In this document: one piece after another, positions 52,395 to 60,167 of the stretch
How positions within the stretch are numbered: position 1 is the first letter of the stretch
Layout of the letters: every line of letters begins with the position of its first letter
IMG/VR virus record: IMGVR_UViG_3300027861_000012
Coordinates: 96,380 to 160,379 of that record
Direction: 5' to 3' (one strand)
DNA: 64,000 nucleotides
Origin: a virus
Position numbers and translations under genes: made by a program
The notes under the pieces: model-generated
What the model was told of the DNA's origin: nothing
Databases searched by the model: none
The model's input: the letters and a program-made list of their open reading frames with translations, nothing else

Positions 52395-52513
52395 GTTTAG
52401 ACACTGTGTGATACAGTGAGCCTTGCTGTTTGGTTTTGTACGTTTCCCAGACAGTCTCTAAGCTGCTCATTGGAGGGAAACCCTGAGTGTCGTGAGGAGG
52501 AATGTCACAGCCA

Positions 52514-52546
52514 CGGGAGGCGGTGAGTTTTACTCACCACCTCCCG
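52514..52546 (+). promoter_or_regulatory. Strong hairpin next to the ribosome site of the following gene
   Basis: 15-bp stem with one mismatch (52514-52528 with 52532-52546) and a three-base loop. The GGAG that serves the gene at 52557 begins at the foot of the stem. It has no T-run, so translational control or RNA stability seems more likely than termination. The 160-bp gap 52395-52556 holds no gene. Confidence 0.6.
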
Positions 52547-52556
52547 GAGACAGATT

Positions 52557-52898
52557 ATGCAAAATGAAATGTGGACACACCGTGTTGAGATTCTCTTGAA
52601 CGGGGAATGGAAACACTATGGATTCGGCGATATTGCCAGTGAATCAGGTGATCGAATACCAGAAGAAACCATGGACGAGATGGCAGCAAAGCTGTCTGTG
52701 AAAATTGGACTACCGATTCGGTTGATCCCGATCCACAAGGTTCGATACATTGTGGAACGAAAGGACCCAGATAAGGGCTGGCATTCAACCGGGGAAGATT
52801 TCATGGCCGATAAGAAGGAGTTAGAGTTGTTCATGGACATGGCCAAGGACATGGAAGACATACATCAAGTACCGTACCGTATCAAACGCGCTCAGTAA
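52557..52898 (+). CDS. Hypothetical protein
   Basis: 113 residues, ribosome site GGAG next to a hairpin. Mixed alpha/beta: MWTHRVEILLNGEWKHYGFG, ETMDEMAAKLSVKIGLPIRL, HKVRYIVERKDPDKGWHSTG, MDMAKDMEDIHQVPYRIKRA. No family recognised and no catalytic motif. First gene of a tight operon that continues to the release factor. Confidence 0.65.
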   Translation: MQNEMWTHRVEILLNGEWKHYGFGDIASESGDRIPEETMDEMAAKLSVKIGLPIRLIPIHKVRYIVERKDPDKGWHSTGEDFMADKKELELFMDMAKDMEDIHQVPYRIKRAQ

Positions 52899-52911
52899 CA
52901 GGAGAATTGAC

Positions 52912-53238
52912 ATGTTGCTTTTTGGTTTTGTAGGCGGGCTGGTAGTTATGGGTCTGATTTGGGTAATCAGTGGTGTATTTCACACTGAGGGTAAGTCTAA
53001 CCAGACACCCGAGGAACAATTGGTCAATGCCATCGGTGCATTGGGGATACGCGAGATCAGTGTAGGTCGCTTACGTCGCGGGGAGTTCGTTGTTGGCCCG
53101 TACTCGACTGCAAAGAACTACACACTGCTGAAGGTTGCACCTTCACTGCTATGGAACAACAAGAGTGCTATGGCATTCCTGTTTAATCATGAAGGGGAGC
53201 TTGACTCCTGTGGCTGTGAACCGGATCAGGTAGGATGA
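52912..53238 (+). CDS. Small membrane-anchored protein
   Basis: 108 residues, AGGAG upstream. One N-terminal transmembrane segment (FGFVGGLVVMGLIWVISGVF) then a soluble part (EEQLVNAIGALGIREISVGR, AMAFLFNHEGELDSCGCEPD). Unknown function. Overlaps the next gene by four bases. Confidence 0.65.
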   Translation: MLLFGFVGGLVVMGLIWVISGVFHTEGKSNQTPEEQLVNAIGALGIREISVGRLRRGEFVVGPYSTAKNYTLLKVAPSLLWNNKSAMAFLFNHEGELDSCGCEPDQVG

Positions 53239-53969
53239 CTGCTAAGAGTGACAGAGAGCGTGACAGAGAGCGTGTTCTGATGAACATTGCCGTTGATACG
53301 GCGGGCTCGGTACACAACACAATGCAGCCTCTTAACGGAGGCTGGTATTTGCGATTCACTTTTGATCGTCCAGCCACCCAGTTCATTCCAGCAGAATTGG
53401 CAGAGAAAATCGGTATGCCATTGAAGCCGGGTGACATTGTGCGATGCCGCACCAATCCGAATCACCGATGGGGCATTGCGGAACTGGTCGAATGTAGGGA
53501 ACATGCTTGTTTTTTACTCCGTGAAATCGGCGGTAACAAGCTTTGCAGAATACAGAACGAAAGTGTTGATGTCTTGCGATTTATGTGCCCGGATCGTCTT
53601 TACACCGGTATACAGCATCGAGTCTATCAATGGGCCTATAAGGCATTCTCAGGGCGATACAACCCAGTCGCGGACAGGGGTAAACGATGTGGGGGCGTAG
53701 AGTTTGAGGGCGACAAGCTCACAATCTGGTGTCGAGCCCACATCTTTGTGCAGGAAACACACCCCAAAGACGGGCCAAAAATGTATGCCCAACCCAAAAA
53801 GTTTACGATGACATGGGGCAACAAAACGCGATTAAAAGACATCGTGGCCGCTATGCATGAACAGGGGTTTGCTGACGATTTCATCTATGGTCCGAATGAG
53901 CCAACCGAGGGACAAGGTGGGTTTGCGAAGTTTACACGCGACGACATTTTGCGAGGTTTGCAGCTATGA
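53235..53969 (+). CDS. Hypothetical protein, 244 residues
   Basis: 244 residues. Starts MTAKSDRERDRERVLMNIAV; then YLRFTFDRPATQFIPAELAE, GIAELVECREHACFLLREIG, RCGGVEFEGDKLTIWCRAHI and a C-terminus NKTRLKDIVAAMHEQGFADD. Two short segments have beta-barrel-like spacing, but no domain is recognised. It is overlapped by four bases at both ends, so it is clearly part of the operon. Confidence 0.7.
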   Translation: MTAKSDRERDRERVLMNIAVDTAGSVHNTMQPLNGGWYLRFTFDRPATQFIPAELAEKIGMPLKPGDIVRCRTNPNHRWGIAELVECREHACFLLREIGGNKLCRIQNESVDVLRFMCPDRLYTGIQHRVYQWAYKAFSGRYNPVADRGKRCGGVEFEGDKLTIWCRAHIFVQETHPKDGPKMYAQPKKFTMTWGNKTRLKDIVAAMHEQGFADDFIYGPNEPTEGQGGFAKFTRDDILRGLQL

Positions 53970-54286
53970 ACATACAAGAAATTGCATCAATCATGCAGGC
54001 TACGATGAGCCAATACTCGTTTCCAGAACATTGGGAGCAATGGGAAGCTCTATCTTGGCCATCTAAGGCAATACGCTGGACGTATTGGGCCGTGGTTATC
54101 GTACTGGCTTCCCTTCTAAAGCCATTGTTACTGGAGGAAGGACGCGGTACATTTTGTGCTATCTTCCCTGGGATACTGATTTTCATTGACTTCCATTGTG
54201 GGCGACGTACTACTATGACGCAGCTTGCTGTGGCGTTGGGAAAAACCAGTTTTGTGGAGCCGAGTGATGACTCAGCCATACAATGA
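53966..54286 (+). CDS. Small membrane protein
   Basis: 106 residues. Two hydrophobic segments (AIRWTYWAVVIVLASLLKPL and TFCAIFPGILIFIDFH) in the middle. Its end overlaps the release factor gene by 20 bases. Unknown function. Confidence 0.65.
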   Translation: MNIQEIASIMQATMSQYSFPEHWEQWEALSWPSKAIRWTYWAVVIVLASLLKPLLLEEGRGTFCAIFPGILIFIDFHCGRRTTMTQLAVALGKTSFVEPSDDSAIQ

Positions 54287-55328
54287 TCTACGTGCGCGGG
54301 CTACCCAGCTTCTGAAAGCCTACGGGTTTGAGGCAAAGCTCAAAGAACTGCACCAACTGGAATCTCAGATGGTGAATCCCGCTCTTTGTATGACGTTACC
54401 AACGACTGTTTTACAAAAACATGGCGAGCTTGCAGCCGAGTTGGTTCCATGGGTGTATATTCTGAATCAACGCGAGGCATTAGACTCCATGCGGGACCAT
54501 CTTGATGGCTTCTCTGAGGATGTTTTGGACTTCGAGAAGATAATCGACAGCCTCGAATTCAAAGCCATGATGTCGGACAAAAATGCCCGTAAGTCAGCCA
54601 TCCTCACGATACACGCGCGTGACGGTGGTATGGAAGCATGTGACTGGTGCGACATGTTGGCCAGTATGTACACCAAATGGGCGGTTGCTCAAGACTTCGG
54701 GATCGAGCTTGTATCACGACATTCTGGTAAAGGAAATGCCGGCATCTCATCCATGTGCATTGAGATCACTGGGTCATATGCCTATGGGTATCTGTCCGGC
54801 GAGAATGGCCTTCACCGTCTGGTGCGAAGAAGCCCATTCAATGCCCAAGGGAAACGACAAACCAGTTTTGCCTCCGTTCAGGTTGATCCCGTGCTACCAG
54901 TGAAGACCAAAATCATATTGGAGTCAGATTTAGAGTGGGATTTCTTCATAGCACCTGGACCGGGTGGGCAACACAAAAACAAAACCGAGTCTGGGGTACG
55001 TCTCACGCACAAACCTACAGCAGTGACAGTAACTTGTGTCACAGATCGTAGTCAAAACACGAACAAGGCTAACGCCCGTGTGATGCTCGCCGGTCGGCTT
55101 GCCCGCCTACAAGAAGAGCATGATGCTACCACGCGAGCTACACAACGGAACGAGAAACCTACAGTTGGTTTCGGGTCACAAATCCGAAGCTACTTCCTAC
55201 ACCCTAAACAACGTGTCATTGACGCCCGTACTGGGCACAAGTGTGGCAATTTTGATGCTGTGCTTGATGGTAAACTTCAACCATTCCTAGATGCTTATCT
55301 GTTATGGAAAGCCCAACAAGGAGATTGA
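54267..55328 (+). CDS. prfB: Peptide chain release factor 2-like
   Basis: 353 residues from the ATG at 54267 (GGAG nearby); the longer frame upstream lies inside the previous gene and is rejected. The stop-recognition tripeptide is S189-P190-F191 (VRRSPFNAQGKRQTSFASV), as in RF2, which reads UGA and UAA. The peptidyl-hydrolysis motif is G233-G234-Q235 in APGPGGQHKNKTESGVRLTH, and the C-terminal FGSQIRSYFLHPKQRVIDAR is also conserved. No in-frame UGA of the E. coli prfB autoregulation kind is present. Almost full length compared with ~365 residues in bacteria. Would supplement host termination at the many TGA and TAA stops of this genome. Confidence 0.93.
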   Translation: MTQPYNDLRARATQLLKAYGFEAKLKELHQLESQMVNPALCMTLPTTVLQKHGELAAELVPWVYILNQREALDSMRDHLDGFSEDVLDFEKIIDSLEFKAMMSDKNARKSAILTIHARDGGMEACDWCDMLASMYTKWAVAQDFGIELVSRHSGKGNAGISSMCIEITGSYAYGYLSGENGLHRLVRRSPFNAQGKRQTSFASVQVDPVLPVKTKIILESDLEWDFFIAPGPGGQHKNKTESGVRLTHKPTAVTVTCVTDRSQNTNKANARVMLAGRLARLQEEHDATTRATQRNEKPTVGFGSQIRSYFLHPKQRVIDARTGHKCGNFDAVLDGKLQPFLDAYLLWKAQQGD

Positions 55329-55330
55329 TC

Positions 55331-56182
55331 ATGCGAGCTTTTCTGATTCTGCTACTATGTTTGGTACCTGGTACTCTTGATGCGCAAGAAATCAAGTGCA
55401 AGCACTTTTTTCAGGGGATGCCTAGTGTTGATACTACCCCCTCTGAAATCATCATTCGTGATTGCTATGCACTGCAAACTAATCGGGAAACGAAGTTCCC
55501 AGCTTGGGTAGCATACCGCCTCACACTACGCGAGGTATGTGGTACCCTTGATCTTGGTCGTAAATGGCGTACTGATCCGTGGCTAGCCGCCGATGCCACC
55601 TTGGAAACCAATCGTGATGATTACCGTGGCGCTGCAACCCTGCTGTATGATCGTGGCCACCTGGTTCCGTTGGCGTCCTTCAAAGGCTCACTGAATGCCT
55701 CGCAAGTCAATTACTATTCTGTGATTGCCCCGCAACGCCGAGCTTTGAATCGTGGCCCGTGGCTTGACCTGGAGAATGCTGTTCGTGACCTCGTGTGGTC
55801 TGAAGGATCAGTTTATGTGATCGTAGGCCCACTGTACGAGAAGAAAATGGCACCATTGCCTAATGCAGACGAGCCGCATCGCGTACCGTCTGGATTTTGG
55901 ATGATTGTTGCCGCACCAACCGGCGTAAACATTGAGTATGACTCCGGAACTGGCAACTACTCGAATGGAACACAAGCAGTTGGTTTCATTGTGTCACAGG
56001 TGCCAGGCTTGTACAATTCCATCAGGGACTTCATTGTACCCATCCAAGAGATTGAGGCCCGCGCAGCCATTCAAGTCTTTCCGAATATGGACGAGGTTGA
56101 GGCTGCGCGTGTCAAGGGTTCAGTTTCATGGTACTGGATCGACGATACCTTCCTTGAGGGGGACTATTATGTCGAAGAATGA
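55331..56182 (+). CDS. Secreted DNA/RNA non-specific endonuclease
   Basis: 283 residues from the ATG at 55331, with AAGGAG upstream. Signal peptide MRAFLILLLCLVPGTLDAQ. The beta-beta-alpha-metal nuclease motif is YDRGHLVPLASFKGS (DRGH), followed by VNYYSVIAPQRRALNRGPWL, with the metal-binding Asn region and ENAVRDLVWSEGSVYVIVG. This family cuts single- and double-stranded DNA and RNA with a divalent metal. If exported it would act in the periplasm, perhaps to scavenge nucleotides or destroy incoming DNA. Next to the release factor gene in the same operon. Confidence 0.9.
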   Translation: MRAFLILLLCLVPGTLDAQEIKCKHFFQGMPSVDTTPSEIIIRDCYALQTNRETKFPAWVAYRLTLREVCGTLDLGRKWRTDPWLAADATLETNRDDYRGAATLLYDRGHLVPLASFKGSLNASQVNYYSVIAPQRRALNRGPWLDLENAVRDLVWSEGSVYVIVGPLYEKKMAPLPNADEPHRVPSGFWMIVAAPTGVNIEYDSGTGNYSNGTQAVGFIVSQVPGLYNSIRDFIVPIQEIEARAAIQVFPNMDEVEAARVKGSVSWYWIDDTFLEGDYYVEE

Positions 56183-56315
56183 TGGCCCTACACCTGAAGC
56201 GGCCGACGAGTTTTTTACCACCTATGCCCATATCGAGTCGATGGTCTTGATTGCCAAACTCGATGCGTCTTTTGATGAATTGGAGGGGTATCTTGACCGA
56301 GAAACCAATGTCTGA
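56169..56315 (+). CDS. Very small hypothetical protein
   Basis: 48 residues: EAADEFFTTYAHIESMVLIA, ASFDELEGYLDRETNV. Strong GAGGGGG ribosome site; overlaps both neighbours. Acidic and helical; unknown function. Confidence 0.55.
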   Translation: MSKNDGPTPEAADEFFTTYAHIESMVLIAKLDASFDELEGYLDRETNV

Positions 56316-56625
56316 GTCTCAATTGAAACTCGAAGCTGAAATACGTGCTCTTTACAGCCGATATCAGGCTTTGAAGAGTGAAGTCGCGGCTGTGAATGCT
56401 ACGACACACTTGTTCATCACTGAACTTGATCTGTTCATCGTGGCCACCGGCATTGCAGAGAAGGTTGGATTGTCTCTGCGCAGTTGGTCCAAGTGGAACA
56501 AGACATGGAACGATCTGTTGAAAAAGGCAGAGGTCTTTGTCGAGGGTAAGAAGCTCGAATATGGTATCACGGAAGAGACACAACCTGAACCCCAACCTGA
56601 ACCCGAGGAGAGTGCCAATGTGTGA
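56308..56625 (+). CDS. Small helical hypothetical protein
   Basis: 105 residues from MSESQLKLEAEIRALYSRYQ; the longer frame upstream overlaps the previous gene and lacks a site. Helical with RSWSKWNKTWNDLLKKAEVF, and a TQPEPQPEPEES tail. Not recognised. Overlaps both neighbours by eight bases. Confidence 0.6.
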   Translation: MSESQLKLEAEIRALYSRYQALKSEVAAVNATTHLFITELDLFIVATGIAEKVGLSLRSWSKWNKTWNDLLKKAEVFVEGKKLEYGITEETQPEPQPEPEESANV

Positions 56626-56790
56626 CGCATGTGTAAGAAATGGTGGCCGTAGCCCGATGGCCCAGTGTTTCCCGGTGATTCTACGATTTCGGTCGTAATC
56701 ACCCAAGATGGCGATGAGACCGAGCCGGTAAAAGACTGGACCGGGGCTGGTCGGATGCGTATTCGTGTCGAGCAACCGGAGGCCGAATAG
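56618..56790 (+). CDS. Possible small gene with a frameshift (CDAC N-terminus)
   Basis: A short frame (56618-56698, 26 codons, MCDACVRNGGRSPMAQ...) has a good GAGGAGA site but stops early. The neighbouring frame is open from a GTG at 56665 to 56790 and encodes a protein-like segment (FPGDSTISVVITQDGDETEP, KDWTGAGRMRIRVEQPEAE). Either the second part starts at the GTG, or the two parts form one protein through a frameshift or an error. Unknown function. Confidence 0.4.
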
Positions 56791-56791
56791 C

Positions 56792-57298
56792 ATGTATCGC
56801 TTTGCCTTGTGTCAAACTCATCCTAAGTGTCCCGATGTCCAGGGTTGGTACCTGATTCTGGAGCCCGATGATCTTGATACCTTGATGAAGTTGCATAAAG
56901 GCGTAATCAGCCTGTACTACCACACGTTCGGCATGGACCCCCACATCGACAAGTCTGATCTGGCATGGTACTACAACCCCATCAGACTTGGCGCGTCGTG
57001 GCTGGGGTCCATGGAGAAGTTCTTGGCTGCCGGGACTACCCTTGCCGTCAATTACAGGGGTGGTATGGTTTCGTTTGACGGCCTGAAGGTACTGAACGTC
57101 ATCGAATCGAAGCTACTGCACTGGCCTGACATCCAGAATGATGAGGTGATCACGATTTCGCGGTGGCCACACGGACATCACTACTATTTGGCCAGTGACG
57201 TAGGCCGGGTCTTTGTACCGGACAAGTACGTTCGTTACGAAGACGCTCGGCGGGCGGCCGAGAAGTACACAGACAACATCAACGACAAGGGCTGCTAG
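56792..57298 (+). CDS. Hypothetical protein, 168 residues
   Basis: 168 residues from the ATG at 56792, GGAGG upstream. Includes RFALCQTHPKCPDVQGWYLI, ISLYYHTFGMDPHIDKSDLA, HWPDIQNDEVITISRWPHGH and a C-terminus EDARRAAEKYTDNINDKGC. Mixed alpha/beta with several His and Asp residues, but no known motif. Ends with TAG, followed by a 5-bp hairpin and an A/T-rich leader, so the operon may end here. Confidence 0.65.
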   Translation: MYRFALCQTHPKCPDVQGWYLILEPDDLDTLMKLHKGVISLYYHTFGMDPHIDKSDLAWYYNPIRLGASWLGSMEKFLAAGTTLAVNYRGGMVSFDGLKVLNVIESKLLHWPDIQNDEVITISRWPHGHHYYLASDVGRVFVPDKYVRYEDARRAAEKYTDNINDKGC

Positions 57299-57374
57299 CA
57301 CCCCTCTAATGGGTGGTGATTAAAATAAATGGCCCGAAATTTTAACGTGGACGCTTCCGTTAAAGGAATCTTGC

Positions 57375-57716
57375 ATGAATTTTAAGCGGATACCCGCCGT
57401 GATCAACGCAATTGACCATCTGATGATGGTTCGAGAGGAAGTGGCCCGCAAAAAGGCTGCTGGGGACCACGAGAAGCTCCCGGAGAGTCGCTTTCGATTC
57501 CTGGTCCGGGCGATCTCGGAAGAGGGCGGGGCGTTCTCCTACGAGAATGCCTATGCCTTCTGGATTGACGACTGGTTCTGTGTGGTGGCCGAGCATTGCC
57601 CAGCAGAAGCCTACCATCGTGACGAGCTTCTGTGGTGGGGCATCTATGCACGGCAAGAAGAACCCAACTTCACGGACACCTACGATGACCTACTGAACAT
57701 GGAGGCAACCCTTTGA
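57375..57716 (+). CDS. Hypothetical protein, 113 residues
   Basis: 113 residues, AAAGGA site. Helical, aromatic-rich C-terminus: INAIDHLMMVREEVARKKAA, SYENAYAFWIDDWFCVVAEH, ELLWWGIYARQEEPNFTDTY. Not recognised. Overlaps the next gene by four bases, suggesting a functional pair. Confidence 0.65.
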   Translation: MNFKRIPAVINAIDHLMMVREEVARKKAAGDHEKLPESRFRFLVRAISEEGGAFSYENAYAFWIDDWFCVVAEHCPAEAYHRDELLWWGIYARQEEPNFTDTYDDLLNMEATL

Positions 57717-58219
57717 TCGGATATCACTACACCACCAAGTTGGCATGGGAGAACAGCATCTCGGAACACGGGTTGTTCCCACACCGTATCCGCAAGCATG
57801 AGTTGGAGAAATTTCGCCAGTCTCTCCCACGGTTGCCCGAGGCTGCCATTTGGGTGTGGCAATGCCCACTAACAAACGAGCAAGCATGGATTGTTGCCAC
57901 CACATTGGCGGCTATGCACGATGAATACGAGTTGGTGCTACTGAAAGTGGAATATAGCTGGGACAATGCCGCTTCATTACTCTACAATGACGAGCCTATT
58001 GATGACTTTGCCAGCGTCAACCTCAATTGCAGCTTTGGTATGGGCGGTCTTGACACAGGGTCGCTTCCCATTGAGTTGTTGGTCAACCACATCCCGCCAG
58101 AACAGATTGAGTGTATCTGGGAAACCGATATGATGTGTTCGGTGTACGGGCGGCATCCCACAGAAGAACTGGTGAGACCGTACATAGTAGAATCCGAAGA
58201 ATCGGCACAACCGGCTTAA
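57713..58219 (+). CDS. ADP-ribosyltransferase-fold-like protein (HYT motif)
   Basis: 168 residues. N-terminus MIGYHYTTKLAWENSISEHG resembles the start of ART/PARP-like domains (such as DarT, where HYT and '..il..GL' occur), and later AIWVWQ, YELVLLKVEYSW and IPPEQIECIW fit the usual strand order. A catalytic glutamate cannot be assigned by eye. Phages use such enzymes to modify host proteins or nucleic acids. It is coupled to the 57375-57716 gene; treat the assignment as provisional. Confidence 0.5.
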   Translation: MIGYHYTTKLAWENSISEHGLFPHRIRKHELEKFRQSLPRLPEAAIWVWQCPLTNEQAWIVATTLAAMHDEYELVLLKVEYSWDNAASLLYNDEPIDDFASVNLNCSFGMGGLDTGSLPIELLVNHIPPEQIECIWETDMMCSVYGRHPTEELVRPYIVESEESAQPA

Positions 58220-58241
58220 TCAGAGTTGGTGAATTTGCGTC

Positions 58242-58270
58242 TTGACATCGGACTGTGGCATTGGTAAGAT
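58242..58270 (+). promoter_or_regulatory. Sigma-70-like promoter TTGACA-N17-TAAGAT
   Basis: A perfect TTGACA, 17-base spacer and TAAGAT lie 32 bases before the NDK start, whose ribosome site is GAAGGAGAA. Same form as the promoters at 50290 and 61067. Confidence 0.8.
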
Positions 58271-58302
58271 AGAACTATCAACACTACACGAAGGAGAATG
58301 AC

Positions 58303-58740
58303 ATGAGAACATTTGCGATCCTCAAACCCGATGCTATCCAGCGTGGGCTCGTTGGCGAGATCATCAACCGCATTGAGCGGAAGGGATTCGAGATTATGCG
58401 TATGGAGCTTCGGGCCAAAACGGCTGAGTGGTGTCGGCGACACTACTCGCAGTTTGACCCAGCAGTGACCAAGGACCGTGAGATTTATGAGCGGTTGCAA
58501 CGCGCTATGATCTACAAGCCACTCATAGGCATCCTGCTTGAGGGTGACATAGACCACGGGATTCGCACACTGCGGAACCTGGTGGGCGCTACTAACAGCA
58601 TGGAAGCCGCCCCTGGCACTATTCGTGGTGATTTTGGTACCCTACCGATTCATCTGAACCTGATTCACGCATCCGCCAGTGTTGAGGCTGTTCAAAGAGA
58701 GGTAGCGTTGTTCTTCAATGATGACACTGACTGGAATTGA
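58303..58740 (+). CDS. ndk: Nucleoside diphosphate kinase
   Basis: 145 residues, complete. Family signatures: RTFAILKPDAIQRGLVGEII, then GTIRGDFGTLPIHLNLIHAS with catalytic H122, and the C-terminal VEAVQREVALFF. Compared with bacterial enzymes it carries HAS-A in place of HGSD after the histidine, and a short insertion before YKPLIGILLEGD. It makes NTPs and dNTPs from diphosphates with ATP, in the cytoplasm, supplying phage DNA and RNA synthesis. First gene of an operon. Confidence 0.95.
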   Translation: MRTFAILKPDAIQRGLVGEIINRIERKGFEIMRMELRAKTAEWCRRHYSQFDPAVTKDREIYERLQRAMIYKPLIGILLEGDIDHGIRTLRNLVGATNSMEAAPGTIRGDFGTLPIHLNLIHASASVEAVQREVALFFNDDTDWN

Positions 58741-59008
58741 CACCCGGCACGTCGATCTTCTGACGTATGTGTTGGACAAAGTGGCTGGGGTTGAGTGGTA
58801 CTTTGTGCGGGGTGACTCGCCTGAATGTCGTTCATCGCTAACCCCCGCTGACATGGAGTTTCACTTCAAGGATGACCATGTACTAGGCTTCCGCTTCCTA
58901 CGTAATGGAGCGTACAGAATCTTTGATGATGGCATGGACTGCGGGACTTGGCCACCCGAATACTTACACCGTTTCTTTGACACCTTGTACTTTGGAGAGT
59001 TTTTATGA
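58718..59008 (+). CDS. Hypothetical protein, 96 residues
   Basis: 96 residues, overlapping the NDK end by 23 bases. VLDKVAGVEWYFVRGDSPEC, FHFKDDHVLGFRFLRNGAYR, CGTWPPEYLHRFFDTLYFGE. Mixed alpha/beta; not recognised. Four-base overlap with the next gene. Confidence 0.6.
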   Translation: MMTLTGIDTRHVDLLTYVLDKVAGVEWYFVRGDSPECRSSLTPADMEFHFKDDHVLGFRFLRNGAYRIFDDGMDCGTWPPEYLHRFFDTLYFGEFL

Positions 59009-59778
59009 AGACGCGACAATTAGCGAAGATTCTTGAGCCTGCCTTCCGTGCCTATCAGGTTCAGATGCTTCCGCACACGTTTTTAGGGGTTCGTTTGAGC
59101 CTCCAAATCTCGCAAGAGGTTATGAAGGCCCGTGAAGAGTCACATGTGAGTCTTACATGGCGAGACTCTTTCAATGTGGTGGCTTCCAGATTGATGGAGA
59201 CCTCCGGTTTCGATGTTGAATTCGCCTATGTATTCGACAGCGAAATCCATCTGCTGATCAGCGAAAGTGGTAATGTCTTCCAACGTGACCTGCAACGATC
59301 CGTTTCGTCGCTGGCTGTACAAGCATCCCTGATCTTCTCTCACAAGCAACATGCTCCCGGCATGTTTGATTGCCGCATCTCCGGATTGCCGTCTTGGGAA
59401 TACGCCTTTGACTACTTCAGCCATCAGCGTACCAACTGCCGCAGCCATGCCGTCAATGCCATGTGCCAGTATGCCATGGAGCTTACCTTCCCGGACTTGA
59501 ACACACATACAGTCAATCAGCGTATGAGCAAGATGGATCACGATGCTCGATTGAAGTATGCCCAAGCTTTCGGCACACTGCATCGCGGTGGCGGGCATAT
59601 GTGTGACTGGTTCCAGTTCGGTCACTTACTGAAATGGACCGAATGCACCCGGCCATGTACTGGCAAAGACGGCACGCCTTCGTCTTACGAGACACGTCGT
59701 ATCGACATGCGACCCGCGCCTGGCGACACGGGTGTCTTCTGTGACGAACTTTCCTGTATCGTTTATGGTGACGAATGA
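59005..59778 (+). CDS. Thg1-like protein (tRNA-His guanylyltransferase superfamily) with altered catalytic site
   Basis: 257 residues. The chain aligns along its length with the Thg1 palm domain: FLGVRLSLQISQEVMKARE (in place of VRLDGR), FDVEFAYVFDSEIHLLIS (in place of AYGQSDEYSFVF), a central LQRSVSSLAVQASLIF, then MFDCRISGLPSWEYAFDYFS (family FDGR...DYF) and HQRTNCRSHAVNAMCQYAME (family WRQ.DC..N). The C-terminal half also follows the family (NQRMSKMDHDARLKYAQAFG, WFQFGHLLKW). The first metal-binding aspartate is replaced by S32. The second motif reads D78-S79-E80 instead of S-D-E. It may therefore be inactive, use other residues, or be specialised. Normal Thg1 adds G-1 to tRNA-His or repairs tRNA 5' ends in the 3'-5' direction. 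Confidence 0.75.
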   Translation: MKTRQLAKILEPAFRAYQVQMLPHTFLGVRLSLQISQEVMKAREESHVSLTWRDSFNVVASRLMETSGFDVEFAYVFDSEIHLLISESGNVFQRDLQRSVSSLAVQASLIFSHKQHAPGMFDCRISGLPSWEYAFDYFSHQRTNCRSHAVNAMCQYAMELTFPDLNTHTVNQRMSKMDHDARLKYAQAFGTLHRGGGHMCDWFQFGHLLKWTECTRPCTGKDGTPSSYETRRIDMRPAPGDTGVFCDELSCIVYGDE

Positions 59779-59891
59779 TTCGTCTGGAATATGACCCACA
59801 GTCTGCTGGTGTCATCATACTCGATGCGGAGTATTATGGTGAACCATTAACGCTTGACGCCAGGTACGTAAAAGCACTTCATGAGCTTTGA
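59775..59891 (+). CDS. Very small hypothetical protein
   Basis: 38 residues: MIRLEYDPQSAGVIILDAEY then GEPLTLDARYVKALHEL. ATGA overlap with the Thg1-like gene. Unknown; the overlap pattern argues that it is translated. Confidence 0.5.
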   Translation: MIRLEYDPQSAGVIILDAEYYGEPLTLDARYVKALHEL

Positions 59892-60150
59892 TAACAAAGA
59901 CTACCCGAACCGCAAGGATCACCGAAAGCCCTACCCGCACAAAGGGCCACGACGCTTCGCAGCGTCCTGTCGCCCCGGCGGTAGCTGTAAGTTCTGCACC
60001 CACGGGCGATGTCATTCACAGATACGTGATGAACGGGACGCTGACGACCAGATAGAAGAGTTTCACAATTTCGATGCCACTGAAGAACAAGCCTGGCTTG
60101 ATGATGAGGCCATGTGGCGAGACATGGAAGATGACCCCAACTGGCCCTAA
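59881..60150 (+). CDS. Small phage protein with CxxC motif
   Basis: 89 residues. Basic N-terminal part KDHRKPYPHKGPRRFAASCR then PGGSCKFCTHGRCHSQIR, followed by a very acidic tail (DERDADDQIEEFHNFDATEE). Small phage proteins with 'RRF..SCRpGGsC..C..gR.h' are common and unexplained. Zinc binding by C, C and C/H residues is possible. Confidence 0.6.
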   Translation: MSFDNKDYPNRKDHRKPYPHKGPRRFAASCRPGGSCKFCTHGRCHSQIRDERDADDQIEEFHNFDATEEQAWLDDEAMWRDMEDDPNWP

Positions 60151-60167
60151 CTTGACGGACTCCCACA

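Noticed and set aside
54225-54266. Longer N-terminus of the release factor
   Set aside because: Lies inside the preceding membrane protein gene; RF2 family alignment begins after the ATG at 54267, which has a GGAG site.
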